DNA from: Geobacillus thermodenitrificans subsp. thermodenitrificans DSM 465
GTDB taxonomy: Bacteria > Bacillota > Bacilli > Bacillales > Anoxybacillaceae
Reading direction: 5' to 3'
Assembly (NCBI RefSeq): GCF_000496575.1
Contig: NZ_AYKT01000001.1
Coordinates: 310,001-374,000, forward strand
Length of the DNA: 64,000 nucleotides
Part shown: positions 33,055 to 44,300 of the stretch, piece after piece
Numbering within the stretch: the stretch's first letter is position 1
Layout: each line of letters starts with the position of its first letter
The notes under the pieces: model-generated
Database searches by the model: none
The model's input: only the letters and a program-made list of their open reading frames with translations
Told to the model about the DNA's origin: nothing
Made by a program: the position numbers and the translations under genes

Positions 33055-33930
33055 GTGGCTCAGTTCGGAAACATTGTAACGGCGATGGTGACACCATTTG
33101 ACCGGAAAGGAAATCTCGATTTAGCGAAAACGACGGAGCTCGTCAACTATTTGCTCGATAACGGCACTGATGCGCTCGTTGTCGCCGGCACGACCGGCGA
33201 ATCGCCGACCTTAACGGCAGAGGAAAAAGTCGCGTTGTTCCGTCACGTCGTTAATGTCGTCAACGGCCGTGTGCCGGTCATTGCCGGGACGGGAACGAAC
33301 GATACGCGCGCGTCGATCGAACTGACGAAGCGGGCAGAAGAGACGGGGGTTGACGCCGTCATGCTCGTTGCGCCGTATTATAATAAGCCAAACCAAGAAG
33401 GGCTGTATCAGCATTTTAAAGCAATTGCCGAAAGTACGTCGCTGCCGGTCATGCTTTATAATGTGCCGGGACGTACGTCGGTCAATCTCGCTCCTGAGAC
33501 CGTTATTCGGCTCGCTGCGATTCCAAACATTGTCGCTGTCAAAGAAGCGGGCGGCAACTTGGATGCGATGGCGGAAATCATTGAGCAAACTCCGGACGAT
33601 TTCCTGCTGTATAGTGGAGATGACAGCTTGACGCTTCCGGTGTTGGCGATCGGCGGCGCCGGCGTCGTCTCGGTCGCTTCGCACATCATCGGAAATGAGA
33701 TGCAGCAAATGATCCGCGCCTTCCAAGCGGGTGATCACCAAAAAGCGGCGGCGCTGCACCGGAAATGGGTGCCGCTTATGAAAGGGCTGTTTGCTGCACC
33801 AAGTCCGGTGCCGGTGAAAACTGCGCTTCAGTTGCGCGGATTGGATGTCGGTCCGGTGCGTCTTCCGCTCGTTCCGCTCACTGAGCAAGAACGGAGCGAG
33901 CTCAGCCGTCTGCTCAGTGCGTTGTCATAA
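33055..33930 (+). CDS. dapA: 4-hydroxy-tetrahydrodipicolinate synthase
   Basis: DapA condenses pyruvate with aspartate semialdehyde, making the precursor used by DpaAB and by the diaminopimelate pathway. The 291-residue TIM-barrel protein has GTTGESPTLTAEEK, the catalytic Tyr in MLYNVPGRTSVNL and the Schiff-base Lys163 in AVKEAGGN. The start is GTG 33055, eight bases after GAGGAG; earlier GTG and TTG codons lie in the dapG end. A strong terminator follows. Confidence 0.97.
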   Translation: MAQFGNIVTAMVTPFDRKGNLDLAKTTELVNYLLDNGTDALVVAGTTGESPTLTAEEKVALFRHVVNVVNGRVPVIAGTGTNDTRASIELTKRAEETGVDAVMLVAPYYNKPNQEGLYQHFKAIAESTSLPVMLYNVPGRTSVNLAPETVIRLAAIPNIVAVKEAGGNLDAMAEIIEQTPDDFLLYSGDDSLTLPVLAIGGAGVVSVASHIIGNEMQQMIRAFQAGDHQKAAALHRKWVPLMKGLFAAPSPVPVKTALQLRGLDVGPVRLPLVPLTEQERSELSRLLSALS

Positions 33931-33955
33931 CATCGACACTGTAGGAACAGCTCAC

Positions 33956-33992
33956 CCCCAACGCTGCTGTTTGCGCGTTGGGGCGTTTTTTT
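33956..33992 (+). terminator. Intrinsic terminator after dapA
   Basis: CCCCAACGC (33956-33964) pairs with GCGTTGGGG (33975-33983), followed by CG and a seven-T run. Confidence 0.92.
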
Positions 33993-34030
33993 GCCTTCAT
34001 GGCAAAATCGTCTGCCCGATTATAACAATC

Positions 34031-34060
34031 TTGTGTTTTTCAGCGCCGATTCGTTATAAT
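34031..34060 (+). promoter_or_regulatory. Sigma-A promoter of rnjB
   Basis: TTGTGT (34031-34036) and TATAAT (34055-34060) are 18 bases apart, in the gap after the dapA terminator. Confidence 0.6.
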
Positions 34061-34111
34061 AAAGGCAAGTGACTTTGAGCGGGTTAGCATCATGATTGGG
34101 AGGACGCAGCC

Positions 34112-35782
34112 TTGAAATCAAAAATAAAGCCGGTAGAGAAAATACGTATTTTTGCCCTTGGGGGAGTCGGAGAAATCGGCAAAAACATGTATGTCGTTGA
34201 ATTAGACGAGGACATTTTCGTCCTTGATGCCGGGGTCATGTATCCGGAAGATGAAATGCTTGGCATCGACAAGGTGATTCCGGACATTACGTATTTAATT
34301 GAACGGCAACATCGCATTCAGGCGATTTTTCTCACCCATGGGCATGAGGAACATATGGGAGCGATCGCCTATGTGCTCAAGCAGCTGTCTGCGCCAGTAT
34401 ACGGTACGAAGTTGACGCTCGGTTTGGCAGAAGCGATTTTAAAAGAACAAGGCATCACGAACGCCAATCTGAACGAAATTCACCCCGATGCCGAATTATT
34501 GTTTGACAAGGCGAAAGTGACGTTTTTCCGCACGATCCACAGCATCCCCGATTCCGTCGGCATAAGCCTGCATACATCGCAAGGGGCGATTGTGTACACG
34601 AGTGATTTTAAATTTGACCAAACACCGTACGGAAACAGCCGCGCTGACTTGGGGAAAATGGCACAGATCGGCGAACAAGGGGTGCTATGCTTGCTTTCGG
34701 ACAGCACGAATGCTGAGCGCCCTGGATACAGTGGTTCTGACGCGGTGGTCGCCCATGAAATTGCCGATGTGATCGGCCATGCGAAGGGACGTGTGTTCGT
34801 CGCCTGCTACGCCTCGAACATTATGCGCATCCAGCAAGTGCTTTATGCCGCCCACCAATACGGGCGCAAAGTGGCGGTGATCGGCAAAACGCTGCATAAA
34901 GTGATGGATATCGCGGTGCGCCTTGGTTATTTGCACCTTCCGGACAAGGTGACGATCTCCGCTCATGACCTCGACCGTTATCGCGATCAAGAACTCATCA
35001 TTTTAACGACCGGCGGGCACGGCGAGCCGATAAGTGCGCTTTGGCGCATGGCACGACAGACCAATAAACAGGTGAACATCAAGGAAGGAGACACCGTCAT
35101 CGTTGCTGCTTCTGTCATGCCGGGCTATGAACTTGGGTTCGCCAAAACGATCGACGCTTTGTACCGCGCCGGGGCGAATGTGATTTACCGCGATCGGCAA
35201 GTGCACGTGTCCGGACACGGTTGCCAGGAAGAATTAAAGTTAATGCTCAATTTAATGAAGCCGAAATATTTCATTCCGGTGCACGGGGAGTATCGAATGC
35301 AAAAGGCGCACGCACGCTTGGCGAAAGCAGTCGGCATCTCGGAAGAGCGGACGTTTTTGCTCGATAAAGGCGAAGTGATCGAATTCCGAAGCGGAACTGC
35401 CCGCCCTGGCGGCAAAGTGCCGTACGGCAACATTTTAATTGACGGTCTTGGCATCGGCGATGTCGGCAACATCGTGTTGCGCGACCGGCGCCTATTGTCA
35501 CAGGACGGCATTTTAATCGCGGTCGTCACGCTCAACAAAGAAGCGAAAACGATTGCGGCCGGTCCGGAGATCATTTCACGCGGCTTCGTTTACATGCGCG
35601 AGGCCGAAACGCTGCTTGAGGAAGCGGAACAAATGGTAGCGGCGATCATTGAACGTTGCCTTGAGTCGTACATGCTTGAATGGTCGTCATTAAAGGCGAA
35701 CATTCGCGAGGCGTTAAGCCAGTTTTTATTTGAAAAAACGAAGCGAAAACCGATGATTTTACCTATTATTATGGAAGTATAA
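34112..35782 (+). CDS. rnjB: Ribonuclease J2
   Basis: RNase J2 partners RNase J1 in 5' exonuclease and endonuclease mRNA decay and rRNA processing. The 556-residue protein has the metallo-beta-lactamase/beta-CASP arrangement: GGVGEIGKN near residue 17, the metal motif HGHEEHMG (His76, His78, Glu80, His81), HSIPDSVG, VSGHGCQEELK, and the C-terminal VPYGNILIDGLGIGDVGNIV. Synteny before tepA identifies it as J2. The metal motif differs from J1 (HGHEDH) by a Glu for Asp, and keeps all His, unlike the more degenerate B. subtilis J2 as I recall it. The start is TTG 34112 after GGGAGGA. Confidence 0.94.
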   Translation: MKSKIKPVEKIRIFALGGVGEIGKNMYVVELDEDIFVLDAGVMYPEDEMLGIDKVIPDITYLIERQHRIQAIFLTHGHEEHMGAIAYVLKQLSAPVYGTKLTLGLAEAILKEQGITNANLNEIHPDAELLFDKAKVTFFRTIHSIPDSVGISLHTSQGAIVYTSDFKFDQTPYGNSRADLGKMAQIGEQGVLCLLSDSTNAERPGYSGSDAVVAHEIADVIGHAKGRVFVACYASNIMRIQQVLYAAHQYGRKVAVIGKTLHKVMDIAVRLGYLHLPDKVTISAHDLDRYRDQELIILTTGGHGEPISALWRMARQTNKQVNIKEGDTVIVAASVMPGYELGFAKTIDALYRAGANVIYRDRQVHVSGHGCQEELKLMLNLMKPKYFIPVHGEYRMQKAHARLAKAVGISEERTFLLDKGEVIEFRSGTARPGGKVPYGNILIDGLGIGDVGNIVLRDRRLLSQDGILIAVVTLNKEAKTIAAGPEIISRGFVYMREAETLLEEAEQMVAAIIERCLESYMLEWSSLKANIREALSQFLFEKTKRKPMILPIIMEV

Positions 35783-35809
35783 TGCAATCATGCTCAAAGT
35801 CCACGGGGG

Positions 35810-35849
35810 AAATGCTGGAAACGGTTGGCCGTTGCCGGCATTTTTCTTT
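35810..35849 (+). terminator. Intrinsic terminator after rnjB
   Basis: AAATGCTGGAAACGG pairs, with one G-U and one mismatch, with CCGTTGCCGGCATTT around TTGG, followed by T's. Confidence 0.8.
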
Positions 35850-35899
35850 TCCTTTCGGCCATACTAAACGTATGACCAACAGAAAGGAGAAGAATAAGG

Positions 35900-36637
35900 A
35901 TGGAGAAGGAGCGTTACTTCCAAGCAGAGACGGAAGAAAATGCAGAAACGAAAACGGACGAAGCTACCGCGGCCATTACCCAACTTGGGCAAACGAATAT
36001 CCCACAAATGGAGCCGGATACGAACATCCACTGTTTGACGATCGTCGGCCAAATTGAAGGCCATGTTCAGTTGCCCCCGCAAAATAAGACGACAAAATAT
36101 GAACATGTCATTCCACAAATCGTCGCCATTGAGCAAAATCCGAAAATTGAGGGGCTGCTCGTCATTTTAAACACGGTCGGCGGCGATGTCGAAGCCGGGC
36201 TCGCCATCGCGGAAATGCTCGCTTCTCTCTCGAAACCGACCGTTTCCGTTGTGCTTGGCGGCGGCCATTCGATCGGCGTGCCGATCGCCGTGTCGTGCAA
36301 TTACTCATTTATCACCGAGACAGCCACGATGACGATTCATCCGATTCGTCTAACCGGGCTTGTCATCGGTGTGCCGCAAACGTTCGAGTATTTGGATAAA
36401 ATGCAAGAGCGTGTTGTCCGTTTCGTGACGAAACATTCCAATATTAGCGAAGAAAAATTTAAAGAGCTCATGTTTTCGAAAGGAAATTTAACGCGTGATA
36501 TCGGAACGAACGTTATCGGGCCTGACGCCGTCCAGTATGGGCTGATCGATGAAGTCGGCGGCGTGTCGCAGGCAATGGCGAAGCTGCGGCAGTTGATCGA
36601 GATGAAAAAAGGGGGCGAAGGGAAGATGATCCAATGA
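35900..36637 (+). CDS. tepA: ClpP-like protease TepA (YmfB)
   Basis: TepA is a ClpP-fold peptidase; the B. subtilis protein was described as translocation-enhancing and acts on spore proteins. The 245-residue protein has a charged variable N terminus (1-40), then the crotonase/ClpP core: [20 protein letters not shown], the nucleophile Ser in [12 protein letters not shown] and the His region [22 protein letters not shown] precedes ATG 35900. The stop overlaps ylzJ. Confidence 0.9.
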   Translation: MEKERYFQAETEENAETKTDEATAAITQLGQTNIPQMEPDTNIHCLTIVGQIEGHVQLPPQNKTTKYEHVIPQIVAIEQNPKIEGLLVILNTVGGDVEAGLAIAEMLASLSKPTVSVVLGGGHSIGVPIAVSCNYSFITETATMTIHPIRLTGLVIGVPQTFEYLDKMQERVVRFVTKHSNISEEKFKELMFSKGNLTRDIGTNVIGPDAVQYGLIDEVGGVSQAMAKLRQLIEMKKGGEGKMIQ

Positions 36638-36858
36638 TTTTATATACGGTCATGCCCGAACATTTGTTGTTCCCAGTAGATGCGGCCGAATATGAAAAGA
36701 AAAAAATGGTCTATTATGACGGCATTCCGTTTCTTGTCCAAATCGTGGAAAATGGTGAATATGAAATCGTGCAAAATTTAAGCACAAACCCCTACCACTT
36801 TTTAAACGCCAAATATGCACCAGGAGCGCGGTTTCCGATTTCCGCGGCAACATCGTAA
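36634..36858 (+). CDS. ylzJ: YlzJ-like small protein
   Basis: The 74-residue protein matches the YlzJ family found between tepA and spoIIIE in Bacilli. Visible conserved points are the N-terminal [13 protein letters not shown], a central YDGIPFLVQ and [13 protein letters not shown]. Its role is unknown. The ATG overlaps the tepA stop by four bases, so it is probably translated with it. Confidence 0.88.
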   Translation: MILYTVMPEHLLFPVDAAEYEKKKMVYYDGIPFLVQIVENGEYEIVQNLSTNPYHFLNAKYAPGARFPISAATS

Positions 36859-36877
36859 TGAATTGTTCAGCGGTTCA

Positions 36878-36886
36878 TGATATAAT
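36878..36886 (+). promoter_or_regulatory. Extended -10 promoter before spoIIIE
   Basis: TGA followed by consensus TATAAT (36881-36886) sits just upstream of the ylzJ terminator. Transcripts would start near 36893 and read straight through that hairpin towards spoIIIE. Confidence 0.45.
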
Positions 36887-36898
36887 AATAGGGAAGCA

Positions 36899-36930
36899 GA
36901 AAAAAGCAGCCATTGTTGGCTGCTTTTTTC
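36899..36930 (+). terminator. Intrinsic terminator after ylzJ
   Basis: GAAAAAAGCAGCCA and TGGCTGCTTTTTTC are perfectly complementary around a TTGT loop. Confidence 0.92.
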
Positions 36931-36966
36931 CAGCTTGCCAATTCATTCATGCTGGAGTGAGCGATG

Positions 36967-39303
36967 ATGGCGAAACGAAAGCGAAAAAAAAGGGGAAAGC
37001 CGTCAAGGAAGCAGCCGTGGGCGGAGGCGATTCGCTTTGAACTGATCGGCCTTGGGCTATTGACCGTTGCTGTTGTTGCGATGGCTCGCCTCGGGCTCGT
37101 CGGCGAAACGCTTGTGTTGATTAGCCGCTTTTTTTTCGGCGAATGGTACATGCTATTAGTAGGCGGTTTATTCATTTTATCGTTCATCTTGATATGGAAA
37201 CGGGAGTGGCCGTCATGGGCGAGCCGACCGTTTGTTGGTGCTTCGATTATTGCTGCGGCGTTTTTGTTATTAAGCCATGGCAAGTTGTTTGAACTCATGT
37301 CGCGGCGCGGTGAACTCGATCCAAGCGTTATTCGCACGACATGGGAACTGTTTTGGAACGAAGCAAACGGCAAGGAGACCGCTATCGATTTAGGAGGCGG
37401 GATGGTCGGCGCGTTGTTGTTTGCCGCCAGCTATCAGCTGTTTGATGCGCTCGGGACGAAATGGATTTGCTTCATTTTGTTCGTCGTCGGCTTCATCGTG
37501 CTGACTGGAAAATCGTTGCGTGAGACGGCTGGCAGACTGATCGTCTTAGTAGCAACGTTTCTGCGCCAAGAATGGTTAGCGTTTGTTGAGGATATGAAGC
37601 AATGGGTGACGGGACGAAAAAGGCGGGCTAATAACGGACGGAAACGACGCAAGCTGCAGGACAAGGCGGCTGCCCAGCAGGAAGATGAGCCTGCCGAAGC
37701 CGGCACCGCTGAACCGGAGGACGAGCTCCTTTCCCCACCGCCGATCATATCCGATTTTGCCGCTGTCCGGTCGGCAGTCGAGCTCGAAGAAGAAAAGCAG
37801 CCGCCAACTGAAGGCGATGACGGCGGAAACGGGGATGCATCGACGCCACCGTTGGCGTTTTCCGAGCATGAAAACACCAACTATGATTTGCCGCCGCTTG
37901 AACTTCTTCGCCTGCCGAAACCGGCCGGGCAATCGGCCGATCATGCCAACATTTACGCCAATGCGCGCAAATTAGAGAAAACGTTCCAAAGCTTCGGTGT
38001 TAAGGCGAAAGTGACGCAAGTGCATCTTGGCCCGGCCGTGACGAAATACGAAGTATACCCAGATGTCGGGGTGAAAGTGAGTAAAATCGTCAACTTAAGC
38101 GATGATCTGGCGCTCGCTCTAGCGGCGAAAGATATTCGCATTGAAGCACCGATTCCCGGCAAATCTGCGATCGGTATTGAGGTGCCGAACGAAGAAATCG
38201 CCACCGTGTCGCTGCGCGAAGTGTTGGAAGCCGTCGAACATACGCGGCCTGAGGCCAAGCTCTTAATCCCGCTTGGACGCGACATTTCCGGAGAAGTCGT
38301 CGCCGCCGAATTGAACAAAATGCCGCATTTATTGATCGCTGGCGCCACTGGCAGCGGCAAAAGCGTCTGCATTAACGGCATTATCGTTAGCCTGCTTATG
38401 CGCACGAAGCCACATGAGGTCAAGTTGATGATGATTGACCCGAAAATGGTCGAGTTAAGCGTGTATAATGGCATCCCCCATTTGTTGACGCCGGTTGTCA
38501 CCGATGCGAAAAAAGCGGCCCAGGCGCTGAAAAAAGTTGTCCAAGAAATGGAGCGGCGCTATGAGCTGTTTTCCCATACCGGCACACGCAACATTGAAGG
38601 GTATAACGAACATATTCGCCAACAGAACGAAACGGTACCAGAACAGCAGCCGCTCTTACCGTATATCGTCGTCATCATTGACGAGCTGGCTGATTTGATG
38701 ATGGTGGCGTCTTCGGATGTCGAAGAAGCGATCACCCGCTTAGCGCAAATGGCGCGCGCTGCCGGCATCCATTTAATCATTGCCACTCAACGCCCATCGG
38801 TCGATGTCATTACCGGCGTCATCAAAGCGAACATCCCGTCTCGTATCGCTTTTAGCGTCTCGTCGCAAATCGATTCACGCACCATTTTGGATATGGGCGG
38901 AGCGGAAAAATTGCTTGGCCGTGGCGACATGCTATTTTTACCAATGGGAGCGTCAAAACCAGTGCGTGTCCAAGGAGCGTTTGTATCCGATCAGGAAGTG
39001 GAAGAGGTTGTTCAGTTTGTCATCGGCCAGCAGCAGGCGCAATACTATGAGGAAATGATCGTCCAAGATGGAGAAGCGAACTCCTCAGCAGTCGAAGATG
39101 ATCTGTACGAAGAAGCTGTCCGTCTTGTCGTGGAAATGCAAAGCGCCTCTGTTTCAATGTTGCAGCGCCGCTTCCGCATCGGTTATAATCGCGCCGCCCG
39201 GCTCATCGATGCCATGGAGGAGCGCGGCGTTGTCGGTCCTTATGAAGGCAGCAAGCCGCGCGCTGTTCTTTGGTCAAAAGAAGATTTAAAAAAGACGTCA
39301 TAA
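36967..39303 (+). CDS. spoIIIE: DNA translocase SpoIIIE/FtsK
   Basis: SpoIIIE pumps the chromosome into the forespore through the sporulation septum and clears trapped DNA at division. The 778-residue protein has four N-terminal membrane helices (about 20-165), a charged Pro/Glu linker (210-300), the RecA-like motor with Walker A GATGSGKS (from residue 459) and Walker [13 protein letters not shown], and a C-terminal winged-helix gamma domain ([20 protein letters not shown]) that reads polar DNA motifs. ATG 36967 gives the MAK start; ATG 36964 is one codon earlier. A single helicase of this type and its synteny support SpoIIIE. Confidence 0.95.
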   Translation: MAKRKRKKRGKPSRKQPWAEAIRFELIGLGLLTVAVVAMARLGLVGETLVLISRFFFGEWYMLLVGGLFILSFILIWKREWPSWASRPFVGASIIAAAFLLLSHGKLFELMSRRGELDPSVIRTTWELFWNEANGKETAIDLGGGMVGALLFAASYQLFDALGTKWICFILFVVGFIVLTGKSLRETAGRLIVLVATFLRQEWLAFVEDMKQWVTGRKRRANNGRKRRKLQDKAAAQQEDEPAEAGTAEPEDELLSPPPIISDFAAVRSAVELEEEKQPPTEGDDGGNGDASTPPLAFSEHENTNYDLPPLELLRLPKPAGQSADHANIYANARKLEKTFQSFGVKAKVTQVHLGPAVTKYEVYPDVGVKVSKIVNLSDDLALALAAKDIRIEAPIPGKSAIGIEVPNEEIATVSLREVLEAVEHTRPEAKLLIPLGRDISGEVVAAELNKMPHLLIAGATGSGKSVCINGIIVSLLMRTKPHEVKLMMIDPKMVELSVYNGIPHLLTPVVTDAKKAAQALKKVVQEMERRYELFSHTGTRNIEGYNEHIRQQNETVPEQQPLLPYIVVIIDELADLMMVASSDVEEAITRLAQMARAAGIHLIIATQRPSVDVITGVIKANIPSRIAFSVSSQIDSRTILDMGGAEKLLGRGDMLFLPMGASKPVRVQGAFVSDQEVEEVVQFVIGQQQAQYYEEMIVQDGEANSSAVEDDLYEEAVRLVVEMQSASVSMLQRRFRIGYNRAARLIDAMEERGVVGPYEGSKPRAVLWSKEDLKKTS

Positions 39304-39310
39304 ACAGGGA

Positions 39311-39339
39311 AGCAGGCAGGTTCATTTCACCTGCCTGCT
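39311..39339 (+). other. Perfect hairpin after spoIIIE
   Basis: AGCAGGCAGGT (39311-39321) and ACCTGCCTGCT (39329-39339) pair fully around a seven-base loop. No T-run follows, so termination is likely weak or Rho/NusA assisted. Confidence 0.6.
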
Positions 39340-39354
39340 CAAAGGTGTATCATA

Positions 39355-39369
39355 TTGGAAGCGCTACCA
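39355..39369 (+). promoter_or_regulatory. Candidate CcpA (cre) site
   Basis: TTGGAAGCGCTACCA fits the B. subtilis cre consensus WTGNAANCGNWNNCW at every fixed position and is nearly palindromic. It lies about 160 bases upstream of the GntR gene and 64 bases upstream of a TATAGT -10 (39433-39438). Confidence 0.5.
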
Positions 39370-39465
39370 ACCATATTTCTTTTTTTTCGACAAAATTTGA
39401 TTACACCTATTTATTTGGTCTGTAAAAAATGTTATAGTAATGTCAAAAAGGTTATATGTCTAATG

Positions 39466-39477
39466 TCAGAGGTCTGA
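39466..39477 (+). promoter_or_regulatory. Possible GntR operator
   Basis: TCAGA and TCTGA form an inverted repeat around GG between the probable -10 (TATAGT 39433-39438) and the regulator start at 39513. Its place suits autorepression by the GntR protein; no binding motif for YmfC is known to me. Confidence 0.3.
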
Positions 39478-39512
39478 TCTTAAAGGAAATGCGTAACGTG
39501 GAGGACGTTGTC

Positions 39513-40244
39513 ATGTCAATCAAATCAGACAACCGCCATCTTTACTTGCAAGTCATTGATCGTATTAAACACGATATTGAAACTGGGGTATACAAAGAGC
39601 GTCAAAAATTGCCATCTGAGTTTGAGCTCGCCAAACAGCTCGGCGTCAGCCGGGCGACGTTGCGGGAGGCGCTTCGGGTGCTTGAGGAAGAAAACATCAT
39701 CATCCGCCGTCATGGCGTCGGAACGTTTGTCAATGCCCGCCCGCTGTTTACATCCGGCATTGAGCAGCTCTCAAGCGTGACCGACATGATCCGTCAAGCT
39801 GGGCGCAAACCGGGGACGATTTTTTTGTCTTCCTCCATCCAACAGCCGACGGAAGATGATATGCGCCGCTTTCAATGCCAGCCGGATGACGAGATTTTGC
39901 TCATCGAGCGAGTGCGCACGGCCAATGGGGAGCCAGTCGTCTATTGCCTTGATAAAATTTTGTGCAAATATTTGCCAAAAGGCATTTCGTATGAGCATGA
40001 GTCGCTGTTTGAAAACTTGCACAATCAAGCGCACCGTGATATTGCTTATGCAGTCGCGCGCATTGAGCCGCTCGGCTATCATGAGAAAGTGTCGCCGATT
40101 TTGCAATGTGATCCAGAAACAGCCTTGCTCGTGCTCAAACAAATGCATTTTGACAAAAATGATGAACCGATTTTTTATTCAACGAACTACTTCCGCTCCG
40201 ACAAGTTCAGCTTTCACGTAATGAGGAAGCGATTCGGGTTTTAA
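39513..40244 (+). CDS. ymfC: GntR/HutC family regulator YmfC
   Basis: The 243-residue protein has an N-terminal GntR winged helix (about 8-75, with [20 protein letters not shown] and HGVGTFV) and a C-terminal UTRA effector domain (about 95-240) of the HutC type, which usually binds small metabolites. ATG 39513 is eight bases after GTGGAGGA; the longer frame starts in the promoter. It lies directly upstream of the nucleoside transporter genes, so control of nucleoside uptake is a reasonable inference. In B. subtilis the same regulator sits next to spoIIIE but not next to this transporter. Confidence 0.88.
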   Translation: MSIKSDNRHLYLQVIDRIKHDIETGVYKERQKLPSEFELAKQLGVSRATLREALRVLEEENIIIRRHGVGTFVNARPLFTSGIEQLSSVTDMIRQAGRKPGTIFLSSSIQQPTEDDMRRFQCQPDDEILLIERVRTANGEPVVYCLDKILCKYLPKGISYEHESLFENLHNQAHRDIAYAVARIEPLGYHEKVSPILQCDPETALLVLKQMHFDKNDEPIFYSTNYFRSDKFSFHVMRKRFGF

Positions 40245-40323
40245 AGGGGGTGAAATCGGTACATAGAAAGAGAGCGGAAGTTTCATACTAATTTAGGAAC
40301 AAATTTTTAATAGGGGGTAATGG

Positions 40324-41418
40324 ATGGTGAAAAAGCGATTCGGATGGGCGCTCTCCGTTCTGTTCGCTGCCGGTACGCTGCTTTCTGCCTGTGGCGGCCA
40401 AGGAGGAGACAATGCGGGAGGCAAGAAAGAAGATACGTTCAGCGTTGCCATGGTCACGGACGTAGGTGGCGTTGACGACAGATCGTTCAACCAGTCGGCT
40501 TGGGAAGGATTGCAAAAGTTCGGTAAAGATAACGGCCTTGAGAAAGGGCGCGGCGGTTATGACTATTTGCAATCCACGAGCGATGCCGATTATCCGACAA
40601 ACTTAAACAAGCTCGTGCGCAACGACTTTGACTTGATTTACGGTATCGGTTATTTGATGGGCGATGCGATGAAAGAAGTGGCCGAGCAAAATCCGAAAAA
40701 GCATTTTGCCATTGTTGATACGGTCGTTGATGCACCGAATGTCGCAAGCATTACGTTTAAAGAGCACGAAGGCTCGTTCCTTGTCGGTGTTGTCGCCGGA
40801 TTGATGACGAAAACAAATAAAGTCGGCTTTGTCGGCGGGATGGAAATTCCGTTGATTGAGAAATTCGAAAGCGGATTCCGGGCCGGCGTCAAAGCGGTCA
40901 ATCCGAAAGCGACTGTCGAAGTGCAATATGCTGGAGCGTTTGACCAAGCGGATAAAGGGAAGGCGATCGCCTCAAGCATGTACGCTTCCGGTATTGATAT
41001 TATTTACCATGCAGCCGGAGGAACTGGAAACGGCGTTTTCTCGGAAGCAAAAGACTTAAAGAAAAAAGATCCGAACCGTGAAATTTGGGTCATCGGCGTC
41101 GATAAAGACCAAGCTCCGGAAGGCGAGGTTAAGATCGGCGACAAAACATACAATGTGACGCTCACATCAATGGTTAAACGGGTCGATGTAGCTGTTTATG
41201 ACGTTGCCAAACGGGCGCAAGCCGGCGACTTCCCAGGCGGTCAAGCGATTGAGTACGGCTTGCCGGAAAACGGAGTCGGTATTGCCCCGACGCAAGACAA
41301 CATTCCGGATGATGTGCTAAAAGCGGTTGATGAATGGAAAGAAAAAATCGCTAACGGTGAAGTGAAAGTGCCGACGAACCGAAAAGAGTACGAACAATTT
41401 GCTGCAACGTTGAAATAA
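40324..41418 (+). CDS. nupN: Nucleoside ABC transporter substrate-binding lipoprotein (BMP family)
   Basis: The 364-residue protein has a lipoprotein signal with lipobox LLSAC (Cys23), then a periplasmic-binding fold of the Bmp/PnrA type: [50 protein letters not shown] and [15 protein letters not shown]. Family members bind purine nucleosides, and the closest match I recognise is B. subtilis NupN (YufN), a guanosine-uptake protein. AGGGGG precedes ATG 40324. It is followed by a terminator-like hairpin and the MITE-like element before the ATPase gene. Confidence 0.9.
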   Translation: MVKKRFGWALSVLFAAGTLLSACGGQGGDNAGGKKEDTFSVAMVTDVGGVDDRSFNQSAWEGLQKFGKDNGLEKGRGGYDYLQSTSDADYPTNLNKLVRNDFDLIYGIGYLMGDAMKEVAEQNPKKHFAIVDTVVDAPNVASITFKEHEGSFLVGVVAGLMTKTNKVGFVGGMEIPLIEKFESGFRAGVKAVNPKATVEVQYAGAFDQADKGKAIASSMYASGIDIIYHAAGGTGNGVFSEAKDLKKKDPNREIWVIGVDKDQAPEGEVKIGDKTYNVTLTSMVKRVDVAVYDVAKRAQAGDFPGGQAIEYGLPENGVGIAPTQDNIPDDVLKAVDEWKEKIANGEVKVPTNRKEYEQFAATLK

Positions 41419-41425
41419 TGAAATG

Positions 41426-41456
41426 AAAAAGGCTAGTGCGCGCCGCTAGCCTTTTT
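41426..41456 (+). terminator. Intrinsic terminator after nupN
   Basis: AAAAAGGCTAG pairs with CTAGCCTTTTT around TGCGCGCCG. It probably reduces expression of the downstream ATPase and permeases relative to the binding protein. Confidence 0.85.
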
Positions 41457-41701
41457 CAAAATCATGAAATGAAGGGCGGCCTATATAGATGCCATTTGGT
41501 GCTTTACCATTCGCCGTTTTTACGGAATGATTGGACCAACTGTTGGGAGACCGAACAGCGCCGTTTGAGACCAATGGATAAGTCTATGAGATGGGCTGTT
41601 CGCTCTTCCGTCATGCCGCGACGCAGCGTAGACAAGCCTTTAGCTTGCGTCGGGCAGCCGCTGCATCTATAGTGTTGCCGCCTCTCATTTTGTGATTTTG
41701 A
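41456..41701. mobile_element. MITE-like element with long terminal inverted repeats
   Basis: The 246-base gene-free stretch between nupN and nupO is bounded by inverted repeats of 37 bases (41456-41492) and 39 bases (41663-41701). Read inward, both carry TCAAAATCA, AAATGA, GGCGGC and TATAGATGC in the same order with small differences between the blocks (30 identities). An inner hairpin (CGACGCA 41619-41625 with TGCGTCG 41646-41652) is also present. Open frames of 68-78 codons on each strand show no recognisable domain. CCTT at 41450-41453 and 41702-41705 may be a target duplication. This looks like a non-autonomous element, but family and transposase are unknown. Confidence 0.6.
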
Positions 41702-41727
41702 CCTTGCCAAAGTGGGGAGTGAATTGC

Positions 41728-43253
<1,526 letters not shown>

Positions 43254-43257
<4 letters not shown>

Positions 43258-44300
43258 GGTCGAATCGTCATCAGCAATTTTTGATTCCATTGTTGGCCGT
43301 TTTGCTCGGCATGATCGCCGGCTCGATCGTCATGCTCGTAAGCGGCTATAATCCGGTCGCGGGCTTCAGCTCTCTGATTTACGGAGCGTTCGGCGATGCG
43401 TATTACATCGGGGAAACGATCCGCCAGACGACTCCCTACATTTTAACAGGGCTAGCGGTAGCCTTCGCCTTTCGCACCGGTTTATTTAACATCGGGGTCG
43501 AAGGGCAACTCATCGTCGGCTGGCTTGCCGCCGTTTGGGTTGGGGTGTCTTTCGACTTGCCGAAGATCATCCACTTGCCGCTTGCCATTTTGGCCGCCGC
43601 TGCAGCCGGGGCACTGTGGGGATTGATCCCGGGGGTATTAAAGGCGTACGTAAAAGTGCATGAAGTCATTATTACGATTATGATGAACTATATCGCTTTA
43701 CACGTGACGAATGCCATCATCCGTTCTGTGCTGTCGGATGAGGGATTTAAATCGGAGCCGATCAAACAAAGCGCCTCTCTCCAATCGGAGTTTTTGGAGG
43801 CCATGACGTACCACTCGACGATGCACTATGGCATTTTGATCGCCATTGCTGCCGCATTTGTCATGTGGTTTTTGCTTGAGCGGACGACGAAAGGATTTGA
43901 GTTGCGGGCGGTTGGATTCAACCAACATGCCTCACAGTATGCCGGCATGAACGTGCGCGCCAATATTATTTTAGCCATGGTCATTTCCGGTGCCTTTGCC
44001 GGTGTGGCCGGGGCGATGGAAGGGCTCGGCACGTTCGGCAACATTTCGACGAAAGCCGGGTTTACCGGACTTGGATTTGACGGCATCGCTGTTGCCTTAA
44101 TTGGCGGCAACAACGCGTTTGGCATTTTGCTTTCTGCGTTGCTATTTGGCGCCTTGAAAGTCGGGGCGCTTGAGATGCCATCGGGCGCCGGCGTACCAAC
44201 GGAACTTGTCGATATTATTATCGCACTCATTATTTTCTTTGTCGCATCCAGCTATATGATTCGTTGGCTGTTATCTCGTGGGCAAAAGGGGGCGGAGTAA
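43254..44300 (+). CDS. nupP: Nucleoside ABC transporter permease NupP
   Basis: This 348-residue membrane protein has about ten hydrophobic helices and the BPD_transp_2 features of RbsC-like permeases: FNIGVEGQLIVGW near residue 78 and the GFNQHASQYAGMNV loop, with the glycine-rich GAFAGVAGAMEGLG segment after it. It forms the translocation pore together with the next gene. It overlaps nupO by four bases. Confidence 0.92.

Noticed and set aside
41436-41710. Open frames of 78 (+) and 68 (-) codons within the MITE-like element
   Set aside because: No domain, no ribosome site with good spacing, and they run through the inverted repeats. Kept as part of the element only.
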